Assembly: GCF_014306095.1 (NCBI RefSeq)
Contig: NZ_JACRWC010000096.1
Span: 1-24,481, forward strand
Direction of reading: 5' to 3'
From: Lentihominibacter faecis
GTDB taxonomy: Bacteria; Bacillota; Clostridia; Peptostreptococcales; Anaerovoracaceae
DNA length: 24,481 nucleotides
Shown: positions 7,586-16,177 of the stretch, piece after piece
Layout of the letters: each line of letters opens with the position of its first letter
Position numbering within the stretch: position 1 is the first letter of the stretch
Position numbers and translations under genes: made by a program
Notes under the pieces: model-generated
The model's input: the letters and a program-made list of their open reading frames with translations, nothing else
Told to the model about the DNA's origin: nothing
The model's database searches: none

Positions 7586-10042
7586 CTACATTTCACGCAG
7601 CACAGCGTTCAGTTTATGCTCAAGAGCTTCCAGTACTTTATTGTGTACCTTCGCTACATCCTCATCGGTCAAGGTCTTATCCTTATCTCTGTAAGTCAAA
7701 GTAAATGCAACGCTCTTCTTGCCTTCTTCCACTTGCTTTCCTCTGTAAACGTCAAAGAGTTTTACATTTTCCAGGATCCTGCCGCCCTCTTTGCGGATCA
7801 GCGCCTCGATCCTGCCAACTTCCAGATTTTCTTCTACCAGCAATGCGATATCTCTGGATGTGGATGGGTATTTCGGCAGCGGCGTATAAAGAATCGTTCT
7901 ATCGCTGTTATCTCTGATTGCGTCAAACATCAATTCACAGCAGTAGATCCTCACACCTTCCATCCCATACTGTTCTGCCACGTCCGGATGGACTTCACCC
8001 ATAACGCCCAGCTGCACAGGTTCGCCGTTTTCCCCGGAAATAACAGAGATCCGCGCACATCTTCCCGGATGGAACGCACCCAGATCAGCTTCTCCTGCAA
8101 AGATCGGATCTTTGATCCCCAGTACACGGAACAGCTCTTCCACTACGCCCTTCAGGCTGTAGAAATCTTCATCCTTACCGTACATCCCAATGCAAAGGGC
8201 ATATTGTTCATACGGAAGCACGTCGTCTTCCTGTGTATTGTTCACAAAGGTATTGCCGATTTCAAAGGCGTTTACCTTATCGATATTTCTAGTGTAGTTG
8301 CGAGCCAGTACTTCCATCATATTCGGCATCAGAACCGTTCTCATAACGGAGTTTTCTTCGCCCAGCGGGTTGATCAGCTTTACGAAATTCCTCTCCCAGG
8401 AGCCTTCTGCCGTGCGGATGTAGTCCACACCCTTCGGACTTACAAAAGAATATGTCTGGATCTCGTTGAGACCCATACCGCAAAGGGAATCTCTCGTCAG
8501 ATCACGCAAAGCACGATCTTCCGGGATACCGGCTTCCGTATTACCCTTAGGCAACGTTACAGGCATCTTATCGTAGCCATAAATTCTTGCTACTTCTTCG
8601 ATATAATCCTCCTCTTCCAGAAGATCCTGACGAATCGTCGGAGGCGTTACAGTCATGATATTTCCGCTGCCAGCCACCTTGATCTCAAGGCTTTCCAGGA
8701 TATCGACCATTTCCTGACGTTCCAGTTCAATGCCCAGAACACGATTGATCCGATCCACACGGATATCGATCGTCTTTGCTTCTTCCGGAACGGGATAATT
8801 GTCTACGCTTCCCTTGCAGACTTTTCCTGCGCCCGTCAGTTCGATCAGACGGCACACTCTGTCTGCTGCCGCTTCACACAGGTTCGGGTCGATGCCTTTT
8901 TCAAATCTGGCAGATGCTTCGGTACGCAGTCCCAGTTTTTTAGACGTTGTGCGGACGCTACTTCCTGCAAAGTTTGCAGATTCCACGATGATCGTCTTGG
9001 TATCCTCTTCGATCTCAGAGTTAAGTCCGCCCATAACGCCTGCGATAGCGATACCACGTTCTGCATCCTTGATCAGCAGCATATCGTCTGTCAAAGTTCT
9101 TTCCGTACCGTCCAGCGTCGTGAACACTTCGCCGTCCTTTGCATTCTCAACGATGATCTTGCCGCCTTTTACCTGATTGATATCAAATGCGTGGAGCGGC
9201 TGACCATATTCCAGCATAACAAAGTTTGTAATATCTACGATGTTGTTGATCGGACGCATGCCTGCATACATCAGTCTCTTCTGCAGCCACCACGGAGACT
9301 GCTCCACTTTAACATCGGTTATGACACGTGCCACATAGCGTTTGCAGCTTTCCGGATTCCTGATTTCTACGGAAACATAGTCCTTGGATTCACCTTCTCC
9401 GTCTTCCTTCTGGATCGCTGTATCCGGATAGGAGAACGGCTTCTTGAACGTTGCAGAAGCTTCCCTCGCCATTCCGACCATCGCCAGACAGTCCGGACGG
9501 TTCGGTGTGATTTCAAAGTCGACGACAGCCTGTTTCAGCTGCAGAGCTTCTGCAAAATCCTGGCCCAGAGGATATTCTCCTTTCAGGATCCAGATGCCGT
9601 CTTTATGTGCTACAGGTACTACTTTATCATCAAAGCCCAGTTCGCCTGCGGAGCACAGCATACCAAAAGATTCCACACCTCTCAGTTTACCCTTCGTGAT
9701 CTTCACGCCGCCTTCCTGCTTCGGCTGCCCATGCAGCGGTCCCGGGATCCGGCTTTTGTGAAGTGCCACCGGCACCAGTGCGCCTTCAAATACGTTCGGT
9801 GCACCCGTTACGATCTGGATCGGTTCTTCTTCGCCTGTATTGATCTGACACACCACCAGCTTATCTGCATCCGGGTGCTTTTCTATTTTCTCGATCTTTC
9901 CGACTACCACGCGTTCCATTTCTTCACAGAAATGCTCGCAGGTTTCCAGGTTGGAACCGGACATGATCATTCTGTCACAGAACTCCTCATCGGAAACATC
10001 TATATCGATATAATCATTCAACCACTCGATTGGAACTAACAT
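7586..10042 (-). CDS. pheT: Phenylalanyl-tRNA synthetase beta subunit
   Basis: Beta subunit of the alpha2-beta2 class II synthetase that charges tRNA-Phe. The 818 residues are the usual full length. The N-terminal tRNA-binding domain (about 40-155) contains KHPDADKLVVCQ and FGMLCSAGELG. The B3/B4 editing region (about 210-390) includes MRPINNIVDITNFVMLEYGQ and the segment TEASARFEKG. A B5 domain follows (about 405-480), then the catalytic-like module and a C-terminal FDX-ACB anticodon-binding domain (YPSTSRDIALLV to the end). AGGAGG precedes the ATG by about six bases. It lies 11 bases after pheS and is clearly cotranscribed with it. Confidence 0.98.
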   Translation of the reverse strand: MLVPIEWLNDYIDIDVSDEEFCDRMIMSGSNLETCEHFCEEMERVVVGKIEKIEKHPDADKLVVCQINTGEEEPIQIVTGAPNVFEGALVPVALHKSRIPGPLHGQPKQEGGVKITKGKLRGVESFGMLCSAGELGFDDKVVPVAHKDGIWILKGEYPLGQDFAEALQLKQAVVDFEITPNRPDCLAMVGMAREASATFKKPFSYPDTAIQKEDGEGESKDYVSVEIRNPESCKRYVARVITDVKVEQSPWWLQKRLMYAGMRPINNIVDITNFVMLEYGQPLHAFDINQVKGGKIIVENAKDGEVFTTLDGTERTLTDDMLLIKDAERGIAIAGVMGGLNSEIEEDTKTIIVESANFAGSSVRTTSKKLGLRTEASARFEKGIDPNLCEAAADRVCRLIELTGAGKVCKGSVDNYPVPEEAKTIDIRVDRINRVLGIELERQEMVDILESLEIKVAGSGNIMTVTPPTIRQDLLEEEDYIEEVARIYGYDKMPVTLPKGNTEAGIPEDRALRDLTRDSLCGMGLNEIQTYSFVSPKGVDYIRTAEGSWERNFVKLINPLGEENSVMRTVLMPNMMEVLARNYTRNIDKVNAFEIGNTFVNNTQEDDVLPYEQYALCIGMYGKDEDFYSLKGVVEELFRVLGIKDPIFAGEADLGAFHPGRCARISVISGENGEPVQLGVMGEVHPDVAEQYGMEGVRIYCCELMFDAIRDNSDRTILYTPLPKYPSTSRDIALLVEENLEVGRIEALIRKEGGRILENVKLFDVYRGKQVEEGKKSVAFTLTYRDKDKTLTDEDVAKVHNKVLEALEHKLNAVLREM

Positions 10043-10053
10043 ATGACACCCTC

Positions 10054-11076
10054 CTATTTAAACTGGTTTATGAAACGCATGTCGTTTTCATAAAATAATC
10101 TGATATCGTCAACGCCGTACTTCAGCATGGCAGCACGCTCCACGCCCATGCCAAATGCAAAGCCTGTGTATTTCTCGGTGTCCAGTCCGCCTACTTTCAA
10201 TACATGCGGGTGAACCATGCCGCATCCAAGGACTTCGATCCATCCGCTGCCTTTGCAGACCCTGCAGCCTTTGCCGCCGCATTTGAAGCAGGACACATCC
10301 ATTTCTGCACTCGGTTCTGTGAACGGGAAGTGATGCGGACGGAATTTCGTCCTTGTCTCTGTTCCAAACAGCTGCTTGGCAAAACTATCCAGCGTTCCTT
10401 TCAGGTCAGCCATAGTGATCCCTTCATCTACCACCAGTCCTTCGATCTGATGGAACATCGGGGAGTGAGTTGCATCCGGTGTATCACAGCGGAAACATCT
10501 TCCCGGAGAAATCACCTTGATCGGCGGTTTCGTTTTCATCAGTGTTCTTACCTGTACCGGAGACGTCTGCGTTCTCAGCAGGATATCCTCTGTGATATAG
10601 AACGTATCCGACATATCTCTGGACGGATGATCCGGACCTGCATTCAGTGCATCAAAGTTGTTGAACACAGTTTCTACTTCCGGCCCTTCCGCGATCGAAA
10701 ATCCCATGCTCATAAATACTTTCGAGATTTCTTCGATGGTTATAGTCAGCGGATGTTTTACGCCCAGGGTAACTTCTTTCCCCGGTTCCGTGACATCTAT
10801 CTTTTCCAGTTTGAACTTCGCTTCCTTGGCCGCGGCCTTCATATCTGCAAAACGACGTTCCAGCAATCCTTCGATTTCAGAACGCACGGAGTTTGCCATT
10901 TGACCTGTTGTCTTTCGTTCTTCCGGTGACAGCTTCCCCATCCCTCTGAGGATCTCTGTCAGCTTTCCTTTTTTACCCAGCAGCTTTACCCGGATTTCAT
11001 CAACATCGCTGACGGATGCCGCCTGCTGCAGCTGTTCTTTCGCTTCTTCTAAAATTTTGTTTAACTGAGCTTGCAT
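10054..11076 (-). CDS. pheS: Phenylalanyl-tRNA synthetase alpha subunit
   Basis: Catalytic alpha subunit, 340 residues. The N-terminal coiled coil (1-90) binds tRNA-Phe. Class II motif 2 is at about 193-210 (RCFRCDTPDATHSPMFHQ). FPFTEPSAEMD is part of the phenylalanine pocket. Motif 3 GFAFGMGVERAAML lies near 305-318. A CX2CX4CX2C cluster at 263-274 resembles the cysteine knuckle found in many bacterial PheS. I chose the ATG at 11076, preceded by GAGAGGT at about six bases. An in-frame TTG five codons earlier overlaps that site. It follows the rRNA methyltransferase closely and has no T-box leader of its own, unlike many Bacillota pheST operons. Confidence 0.97.
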   Translation of the reverse strand: MQAQLNKILEEAKEQLQQAASVSDVDEIRVKLLGKKGKLTEILRGMGKLSPEERKTTGQMANSVRSEIEGLLERRFADMKAAAKEAKFKLEKIDVTEPGKEVTLGVKHPLTITIEEISKVFMSMGFSIAEGPEVETVFNNFDALNAGPDHPSRDMSDTFYITEDILLRTQTSPVQVRTLMKTKPPIKVISPGRCFRCDTPDATHSPMFHQIEGLVVDEGITMADLKGTLDSFAKQLFGTETRTKFRPHHFPFTEPSAEMDVSCFKCGGKGCRVCKGSGWIEVLGCGMVHPHVLKVGGLDTEKYTGFAFGMGVERAAMLKYGVDDIRLFYENDMRFINQFK

Positions 11077-11093
11077 AGTTTTACCTCTCAATT

Positions 11094-11873
11094 TTATTTT
11101 ATGATTCGTGACTGATACATCAAGATGCCGGCCGCCACCGCCGCATTCAGCGATTCAATGGAGCCTGCCATCGGAATCCTGATTTTTATATCTGCAATAT
11201 CCAGAAACTCCTGCCGTACACCACGCCCTTCATTTCCAATGACAAGCGCAACGTTCTCACCCAGGTCAGCATCACGGTAATCCTGTGCTTCTTCCAGGCT
11301 TGTTACTGCGATTTTTCGATGCAAAGCTTGCAGCCTTCCGGCAGTTTCTGCAATATCGTTTTCCTGTAAAATCGGTATGCGGAGCAAAGAACCTGCTGCC
11401 GCGCGGACAACCTTCGGTGCATATGTGTCAGTACATCCCGCCATCAGCAAAACGCCACCATATCCTGCAGCTTCTGCAGTACGAATGATCGTCCCCATAT
11501 TCCCAGGATCCTGCAATCGATCCAGTATCACAATGTTCTTCGTATTATTCTTCAGCAGGTTCGAGAAACTGTCCCAGTCGTGCTGTTTTTTCTGTATCAC
11601 GGCAATGACTCCCTGAGAATGCTCCGTGTCCGCAATACTGTCAAAGAGCTGTGCTCCCAGTTCCAGCACGATCTCCGGAGTGACCTTCTCCAATGGAAAA
11701 AAACTTCCTTCCCGTACCAAGATCGTATCTATCGAAATTCCCAGAGATACTGCATCCGCTAAAGGTTTGATCCCCTCCAGCAGGTATTTGCCCATCTGAT
11801 CTCGATATTTTCGTTTTGTCAGTTTACAGACAGATTTATAAATGGGATTTTCCCTGGATGTGATTTTTTTCAT
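11094..11873 (-). CDS. SpoU/TrmH-family RNA 2'-O-methyltransferase
   Basis: A SPOUT-class, SAM-dependent methyltransferase predicted to 2'-O-methylate rRNA or tRNA, 259 residues. The N-terminal substrate-binding domain (1-95) contains NPIYKSVCKLTKRKYRDQ. The trefoil-knot domain shows the three SpoU motifs: LDRLQDPGNMGTIIRTAEAA (118-137), IGNEGRGV (212-219) and IPMAGSIESLNAAVAAGIL (233-251). The position immediately before pheST matches ysgA in Bacillus. The target nucleotide cannot be read from the sequence, so no symbol is assigned. The ATG has only a weak ribosome binding site. A perfect hairpin lies between it and ftsZ. Confidence 0.94.
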   Translation of the reverse strand: MKKITSRENPIYKSVCKLTKRKYRDQMGKYLLEGIKPLADAVSLGISIDTILVREGSFFPLEKVTPEIVLELGAQLFDSIADTEHSQGVIAVIQKKQHDWDSFSNLLKNNTKNIVILDRLQDPGNMGTIIRTAEAAGYGGVLLMAGCTDTYAPKVVRAAAGSLLRIPILQENDIAETAGRLQALHRKIAVTSLEEAQDYRDADLGENVALVIGNEGRGVRQEFLDIADIKIRIPMAGSIESLNAAVAAGILMYQSRIIK

Positions 11874-11890
11874 ATCTGCTTGAAACGGAA

Positions 11891-11916
11891 CAATAGCCGG
11901 ATAAAACCGGCTATTG
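11891..11916 (-). terminator. Perfect 10-bp hairpin between ftsZ and the SpoU methyltransferase gene
   Basis: CAATAGCCGG (11891-11900) and CCGGCTATTG (11907-11916) are perfectly complementary around a 6-nt loop, within the 62-bp gap. On the minus strand the stem is followed by TTCCGTTTC, a broken T run. It may be a weak intrinsic terminator marking the dcw boundary, or an mRNA-stabilising or processing hairpin at the ftsZ 3' end. Confidence 0.55.
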
Positions 11917-11935
11917 CAATACTCTTACCTTTCTG

Positions 11936-13045
11936 TTATCTCTTTAAGAAAGTTGGGATGTCGATCCCGGACATTCCCTTGTATGCATCTTCTGTCGAAG
12001 GTGCTGTCTCTACCGGTGCGCTGTAGCCATCTTCTTTCGTCTCTGCCTGTTTGTTCGGGATGACCGGACTGTTGAGGATATCCATATCCTGCGGCTTTTC
12101 GAATCCGGCTGCGATAACAGTTACTGCAATTTCGTCCTGCATTTCTTCTTTGATGGACGCACCCAGAATGATGATCGCATTTTCATCAGCTTCCTGATCG
12201 ATCTGTGATGCGACTTTATCTACGTCAAACATCGTAAGATCTCTGCCACCGGTGATATTGATGAGAACAGCTCTTGCACCGGAAATCTGAGTTTCCAGAA
12301 GCGGACTGTTGATAGCGCCCTGAACAGCATCTTCCAAACGAGTTTCGCCTGTGCCTCTGCCAACGCCCATATGTACGATTCCTCTGTCCTTCATGATCGT
12401 TGTTACGTCTGCGAAGTCCAGATTGATCAATGCATCGTCTACTATGATATCGGAGATACCCTGCACTCCCTGTTTCAGGATCTCATCTGCCATTTCAAAT
12501 GCTTCCAGCAGAGAAGTCTGTTCCTGTACCGTTTCCAAGAGCTTATCATTCGGTACAACAACGAGGGAATCCACGTACTTCTTCAGGAACTTGATTCCAA
12601 GTTCTGCATGCTCGCTGCGTTTTTTTCCTTCAAAACGGAAAGGCTTGGTTACTACCCCTACCGTAAGAATCCCCATGTCCTTGGCGATTTTAGCGATGAT
12701 CGGCGCAGCACCTGTTCCTGTGCCTCCTCCCATACCGCATGTCACGAAGATCATGTCGGATCCTGCAATGAATTTCTCCAGATCTTCCAGATTTTCTTCT
12801 GCCGATTTCTGCCCTACTTCAGGGTTCCCGCCGGCACCCAGACCTTTCGTCAGTTTTTCTCCGATCTGAATCTTTGTTTCCGCCTTGCTTTTTGCTAAAG
12901 CCTGCTTGTCCGTATTGACAGCAATGAAAGATACGCCTTTCATTCCCGAATCTATCATTCGATTTACTGCGTTGCATCCGCCGCCGCCAACTCCGATGAC
13001 TTTGATTTCCTGCAGCTTAGAGTCATTCACTTCAAATTGTAACAT
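11936..13045 (-). CDS. ftsZ: Cell division protein FtsZ
   Basis: Tubulin-like GTPase that polymerises into the Z ring at midcell, 369 residues. Nucleotide-binding [11 protein letters not shown] is near 20-30, and the tubulin signature GGGTGTG is at 106-112. The T7 loop NLDFADV at 208-214 completes the GTPase site of the next subunit. A variable linker (about 320-355) leads to the C-terminal peptide [10 protein letters not shown], the tether for FtsA, SepF or ZapA-type partners. AGGAGGT lies eight bases before the ATG. It ends the dcw cluster. ftsA, often directly upstream, is missing: ftsQ is the immediate neighbour. A candidate promoter lies in the 53-bp gap. Confidence 0.99.
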   Translation of the reverse strand: MLQFEVNDSKLQEIKVIGVGGGGCNAVNRMIDSGMKGVSFIAVNTDKQALAKSKAETKIQIGEKLTKGLGAGGNPEVGQKSAEENLEDLEKFIAGSDMIFVTCGMGGGTGTGAAPIIAKIAKDMGILTVGVVTKPFRFEGKKRSEHAELGIKFLKKYVDSLVVVPNDKLLETVQEQTSLLEAFEMADEILKQGVQGISDIIVDDALINLDFADVTTIMKDRGIVHMGVGRGTGETRLEDAVQGAINSPLLETQISGARAVLINITGGRDLTMFDVDKVASQIDQEADENAIIILGASIKEEMQDEIAVTVIAAGFEKPQDMDILNSPVIPNKQAETKEDGYSAPVETAPSTEDAYKGMSGIDIPTFLKR

Positions 13046-13087
13046 TCAGAAGTACCTCCTGTGATTTTTTAAATAATTCCATTTTTT

Positions 13088-13116
13088 ATTATAACACATT
13101 AATTTTGCGGCGTAAA
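13088..13116 (-). promoter_or_regulatory. Candidate extended -10 promoter of ftsZ
   Basis: On the minus strand TTTACG (116-111 of the 13000s) and a perfect TATAAT (93-88) are separated by 17 bases. A TGT directly before the -10 makes it an extended -10 (TGTTATAAT). The -35 lies within the last codons of ftsQ. Transcription would start about 36 bases before the ftsZ ATG. This would allow FtsZ to be made apart from the rest of the dcw operon. Confidence 0.65.
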
Positions 13117-13857
13117 GGAACAATAATTATTGCTTCCAATGTTGATAATTCCAGCCTCTATACCCTTCTGGTACAAATCAAATACCACGGTTTTCAGTGC
13201 GCCGGAATCCATGCATGTGAGAAGATCCTTATACGCTCCACGACAGATCAGTCCGTCATAAATATAGGCATCCACGCGACTGCCGTCAATGCTCAGTTTC
13301 TTAAAATATAAATCGTCTTCTTCCATCTTCTGAACGATCTCCATCGCTTTATCGTAAGTAGCAGTCTGCTTCACTTCGATGGTCTTTTTCTTTTTCGCTT
13401 TGGTCACTTTAATATTTTCTACCAGAGGGACCTTCTGCTGCTTTTTCTCAATGGCAAGCACCATGCCTTCATTATCTGTAATGACAAAACGTTTTCCCAT
13501 TTGGAACTGTGCCTTGCCACTTCGTTCCGTAACAGAAATCTCGATTTTATTGGGCAGCTTCCGTTTGACCCGCACCTTCTCTATGTAGAGATTCTCCTTG
13601 ATCCTGTGCTGTGCAAACAGTGGATGCACATCAAAAATATTCTCGCCTACTTCCAACTCGGAAAGTTTCAGGATCTCTTCATCTGAGATTTCCTCGTTTC
13701 CAACGACTGCGATCCCATCCACTTTGAAATAATCGATATGTACGCCAAAATATATACCGACACAAAGCAATATCAAAAGCAGGAATCTCAACAAATACCG
13801 TTTTTTTCGTCTTCGTCTCTTTTTATGAACTTTTTCCGCTCGATTATCCCTTCGCAT
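13099..13857 (-). CDS. ftsQ: Cell division protein FtsQ/DivIB
   Basis: Bitopic membrane protein of the divisome that forms a complex with FtsL and FtsB/DivIC and controls septal wall synthesis, 252 residues. The first 20 residues are strongly basic (KKRRRRKKR). One transmembrane helix follows (about 21-40). An extracellular POTRA domain (about 43-113, FKVDGIAVVGNEEISDEEI) and a beta domain complete it. The cytoplasmic tail is short compared with some DivIB proteins. The ATG is 14 bases after murG, with AGGA at rather long spacing, so translation may be coupled to murG. The stop lies within the candidate ftsZ promoter region. Confidence 0.92.
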   Translation of the reverse strand: MRRDNRAEKVHKKRRRRKKRYLLRFLLLILLCVGIYFGVHIDYFKVDGIAVVGNEEISDEEILKLSELEVGENIFDVHPLFAQHRIKENLYIEKVRVKRKLPNKIEISVTERSGKAQFQMGKRFVITDNEGMVLAIEKKQQKVPLVENIKVTKAKKKKTIEVKQTATYDKAMEIVQKMEEDDLYFKKLSIDGSRVDAYIYDGLICRGAYKDLLTCMDSGALKTVVFDLYQKGIEAGIINIGSNNYCSFTPQN

Positions 13858-13871
13858 ATTCGGTTCATTTC

Positions 13872-14975
13872 CTATCTTTCAAATTCACGGATATTGTCAC
13901 AAATCACACCTGCTGCATCCACAGGTGCGCACAACAGACTTTTTTCTGCCATATCACGCAGGATCTCCGGATCTTTTTTCATCTGCAGGATCCTGTCCAC
14001 CAAAGACTGATGATCCAGGTCTTTCTCCTCGATCACAACAGCACCGCCTTTTTCTGCCACAGCTTTGGCATTGAAATACTGATGGTTCCCCGTCACATGA
14101 GGAGAAGGAATAAAGATGGCAGGCTTGCCGCACACCGTGACTTCCGCTACAGTAATAGCACCACTTCTGCTGATCACAAGATCGGCCGCCGCCAGGTAGC
14201 GGTTCATGTCACTGATATATTCCATCACTTTGATATTGGAATTGATATCGATCTTTTTTTCCGTCAGTTCACTGCAAACTGCATCATAATAATACCGTCC
14301 TGTTGCCAGGCAGATTTTCATATCTCCGATGCGCTGAAACGCTTCAATAACGCTGATCATAGCCTGATTGATCCGCCCTGCGCCCTGACTTCCGCCAAAA
14401 GCAAGCAGCACAAAATCCTTTTTTCTAAATCCCAGATCCTTTCTCGCCTGCTCCCGGTCCATCCCATAAAAGCTTTTTCTTACCGGATTGCCCGTCGCCA
14501 CATGCTTTTCAGGATGTCTAAAATACTCAGAGCCTTCTTCAAATCCCAGGAATACTTTTTCCACATGTTTTTCCAGCATTTTATTAGTCACACCCGGGAA
14601 GGCATTCTGTTCATGGATGTAAGTAGGAATATGCATTTTCTGTGCCATTTTTACTACAGGGGCACTTGCGTATCCGCCTGTTCCGATCACAACATCCGGC
14701 TGAAATTCTTTCAGAATCTGCTTTGACAGCTTGTTCCCCTGCTTTAGATCGCGCAGCACCTCAACGTTTTTTAATGGATTTTTGCGATTAAATCCCTGCA
14801 CCGGGATCAGCTTGATCGGATATCCGTTATCTGGAACCAGCGTCTTTTCCAGACCTCGCTTTGCTCCAACAAACAGAATCTCTGCGTCCGGAAATCTCTT
14901 TTTAATTTCATCTGCTATCGCTATTGCCGGATAAATATGGCCTCCGGTCCCACCGCCTGTCATGATCACTTTCAT
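13872..14975 (-). CDS. murG: UDP-GlcNAc:lipid I N-acetylglucosaminyltransferase MurG
   Basis: Peripheral membrane GT-B glycosyltransferase that adds GlcNAc to lipid I to make lipid II, 367 residues. The N-terminal glycine-rich loop GGGTGGH is at 7-13, and a second G loop is in FGGSQGAGRINQ (about 193-205). The donor-binding region contains ISRSGAITVAEVTVCGKPAIFIPSP. The start codon shares one base with the ftsW stop (TAATG), so translation is almost certainly coupled to ftsW. It follows the canonical ftsW-murG order. murC, often next, is absent. Confidence 0.98.
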   Translation of the reverse strand: MKVIMTGGGTGGHIYPAIAIADEIKKRFPDAEILFVGAKRGLEKTLVPDNGYPIKLIPVQGFNRKNPLKNVEVLRDLKQGNKLSKQILKEFQPDVVIGTGGYASAPVVKMAQKMHIPTYIHEQNAFPGVTNKMLEKHVEKVFLGFEEGSEYFRHPEKHVATGNPVRKSFYGMDREQARKDLGFRKKDFVLLAFGGSQGAGRINQAMISVIEAFQRIGDMKICLATGRYYYDAVCSELTEKKIDINSNIKVMEYISDMNRYLAAADLVISRSGAITVAEVTVCGKPAIFIPSPHVTGNHQYFNAKAVAEKGGAVVIEEKDLDHQSLVDRILQMKKDPEILRDMAEKSLLCAPVDAAGVICDNIREFER

Positions 14976-16168
14976 TATTCGACTCCTGTATTCTTCGGCG
15001 CATGCCTAGATATATTAAGCAGCACTCCCGCTGAAAACATAAACATAAGGAGTGCGTTTCCTCCATAGCTTATAAATGGCAGGTTGATCCCTGTCGGCGG
15101 CATGGAAGATGTTACGACCGCAATATTTAAAATAACTTGTATTCCAACCATCAGCACGATCCCGGAAGCCAGGAGCATGCCGAACTGGTCCGGAGCATTG
15201 ATCGCCACATGGACGCCACGCCACAAAAAACAGCAGTACAGTGCCAGAACCAATACGATCCCGATAAACCCGAGTTCTTCTCCTATGATCGCCAGGATAA
15301 AGTCGTTCTGCGGTTCCGGCAGATACAGGTTTTTCTGCACGCTTTTTCCAAGACCAACACCGAATAAACCGCCCGACCCCAGAGCCAGCAGCGACTGCAC
15401 CGCCTGATAGCCTTCTCCCAGCGGATCCTGAAACGGATCTACAAAGCTGGTCATTCTCTGATACCAGTAAGTATCTTTCATAAACAGTAAGATACTGAGG
15501 ATCCCTGCGCCGCCCAGCGCAGCAGTTCCAAACACATAGCGCCACTTCATACCGGCCACCAGCATCATGGATACGATTATACCGCACACTGTGATCGCCG
15601 TCGAAAGATTCGGCTGCTTGACGATCAAAAGACCATATACCGCGGCAATGCCGACCAGAGGCAGTATCCCCCTGGTCACCGATTTGATCCGATCCGGCTT
15701 CTCGCTCAGAAACCATGCTGTAAATATAATAACAAACAGCTTGGCAAATTCACCCGGCATAAAGGTGATCGGTCCGATCTTGAGCCAGCGTGTCGCATTG
15801 TTGGCTGTATGTCCTAACGGTGTGAAAATCAACGCCAGCAGGATCACGCCCAGGATCAAAAGCGGGATCGCGAACTTCCGATATCTCCTATAGTCAAAAG
15901 CCGCACCAAAAACCATAGCACAGAAGCCTGCTATCACCCACATGATCTGTCTTCTCAGGTAGCTGTACGCCGTCCCGTCCTGACTAATGGAATAATAATA
16001 GCTGGCACTGAAAACCATGATGATCCCGAAAATCACCAGTGCCGCCGTGAAGATCATCAGCAGAAAATCTCCCGAACGCATTTCGTTCACTTTCGCCCAT
16101 TTCGGATTCCCCTGTGTCCGCTTTTTCTTATTCTCTTTGTTCTCTTTTCCCTTGGCTTGCTTTCTCAA
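14975..16168 (-). CDS. ftsW: SEDS peptidoglycan glycosyltransferase FtsW
   Basis: Polytopic membrane enzyme that polymerises lipid II into septal glycan with its partner class B PBP, 397 residues. About ten transmembrane helices begin near residue 32. SEDS hallmarks include MPGEFAK (137-143), KQPNLSTA (184-191) and LPEPQNDFILAIIGEELG with the catalytic-type D289. The C-terminus has GINLPFISYGGNALLM. The first 29 residues are a strongly basic tail. The assigned start is TTG at 16168, with AAGG about 12 bases before it inside the murD end. A downstream ATG at codon 30 (MRSGDF) is possible but lacks a clear ribosome binding site. murD ends 9 bases upstream. Confidence 0.96.
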   Translation of the reverse strand: MRKQAKGKENKENKKKRTQGNPKWAKVNEMRSGDFLLMIFTAALVIFGIIMVFSASYYYSISQDGTAYSYLRRQIMWVIAGFCAMVFGAAFDYRRYRKFAIPLLILGVILLALIFTPLGHTANNATRWLKIGPITFMPGEFAKLFVIIFTAWFLSEKPDRIKSVTRGILPLVGIAAVYGLLIVKQPNLSTAITVCGIIVSMMLVAGMKWRYVFGTAALGGAGILSILLFMKDTYWYQRMTSFVDPFQDPLGEGYQAVQSLLALGSGGLFGVGLGKSVQKNLYLPEPQNDFILAIIGEELGFIGIVLVLALYCCFLWRGVHVAINAPDQFGMLLASGIVLMVGIQVILNIAVVTSSMPPTGINLPFISYGGNALLMFMFSAGVLLNISRHAPKNTGVE

Positions 16169-16177
16169 TTTCAGTCG

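Noticed and set aside
7529..10039. An 836-codon open frame on the plus strand opposite pheT
   Set aside because: It is the antisense shadow of pheT. It lacks any recognisable domain, is rich in Cys, His, Phe and Arg as expected for an antisense reading, and has no ribosome binding site. The minus-strand pheT is unambiguous.
10054..11873. T-box riboswitch for pheST
   Set aside because: Many Bacillota pheST operons carry one, so I looked. The gaps before the SpoU gene (62 bp) and before pheS (17 bp) are too short, and no T-box bulge sequence is present.
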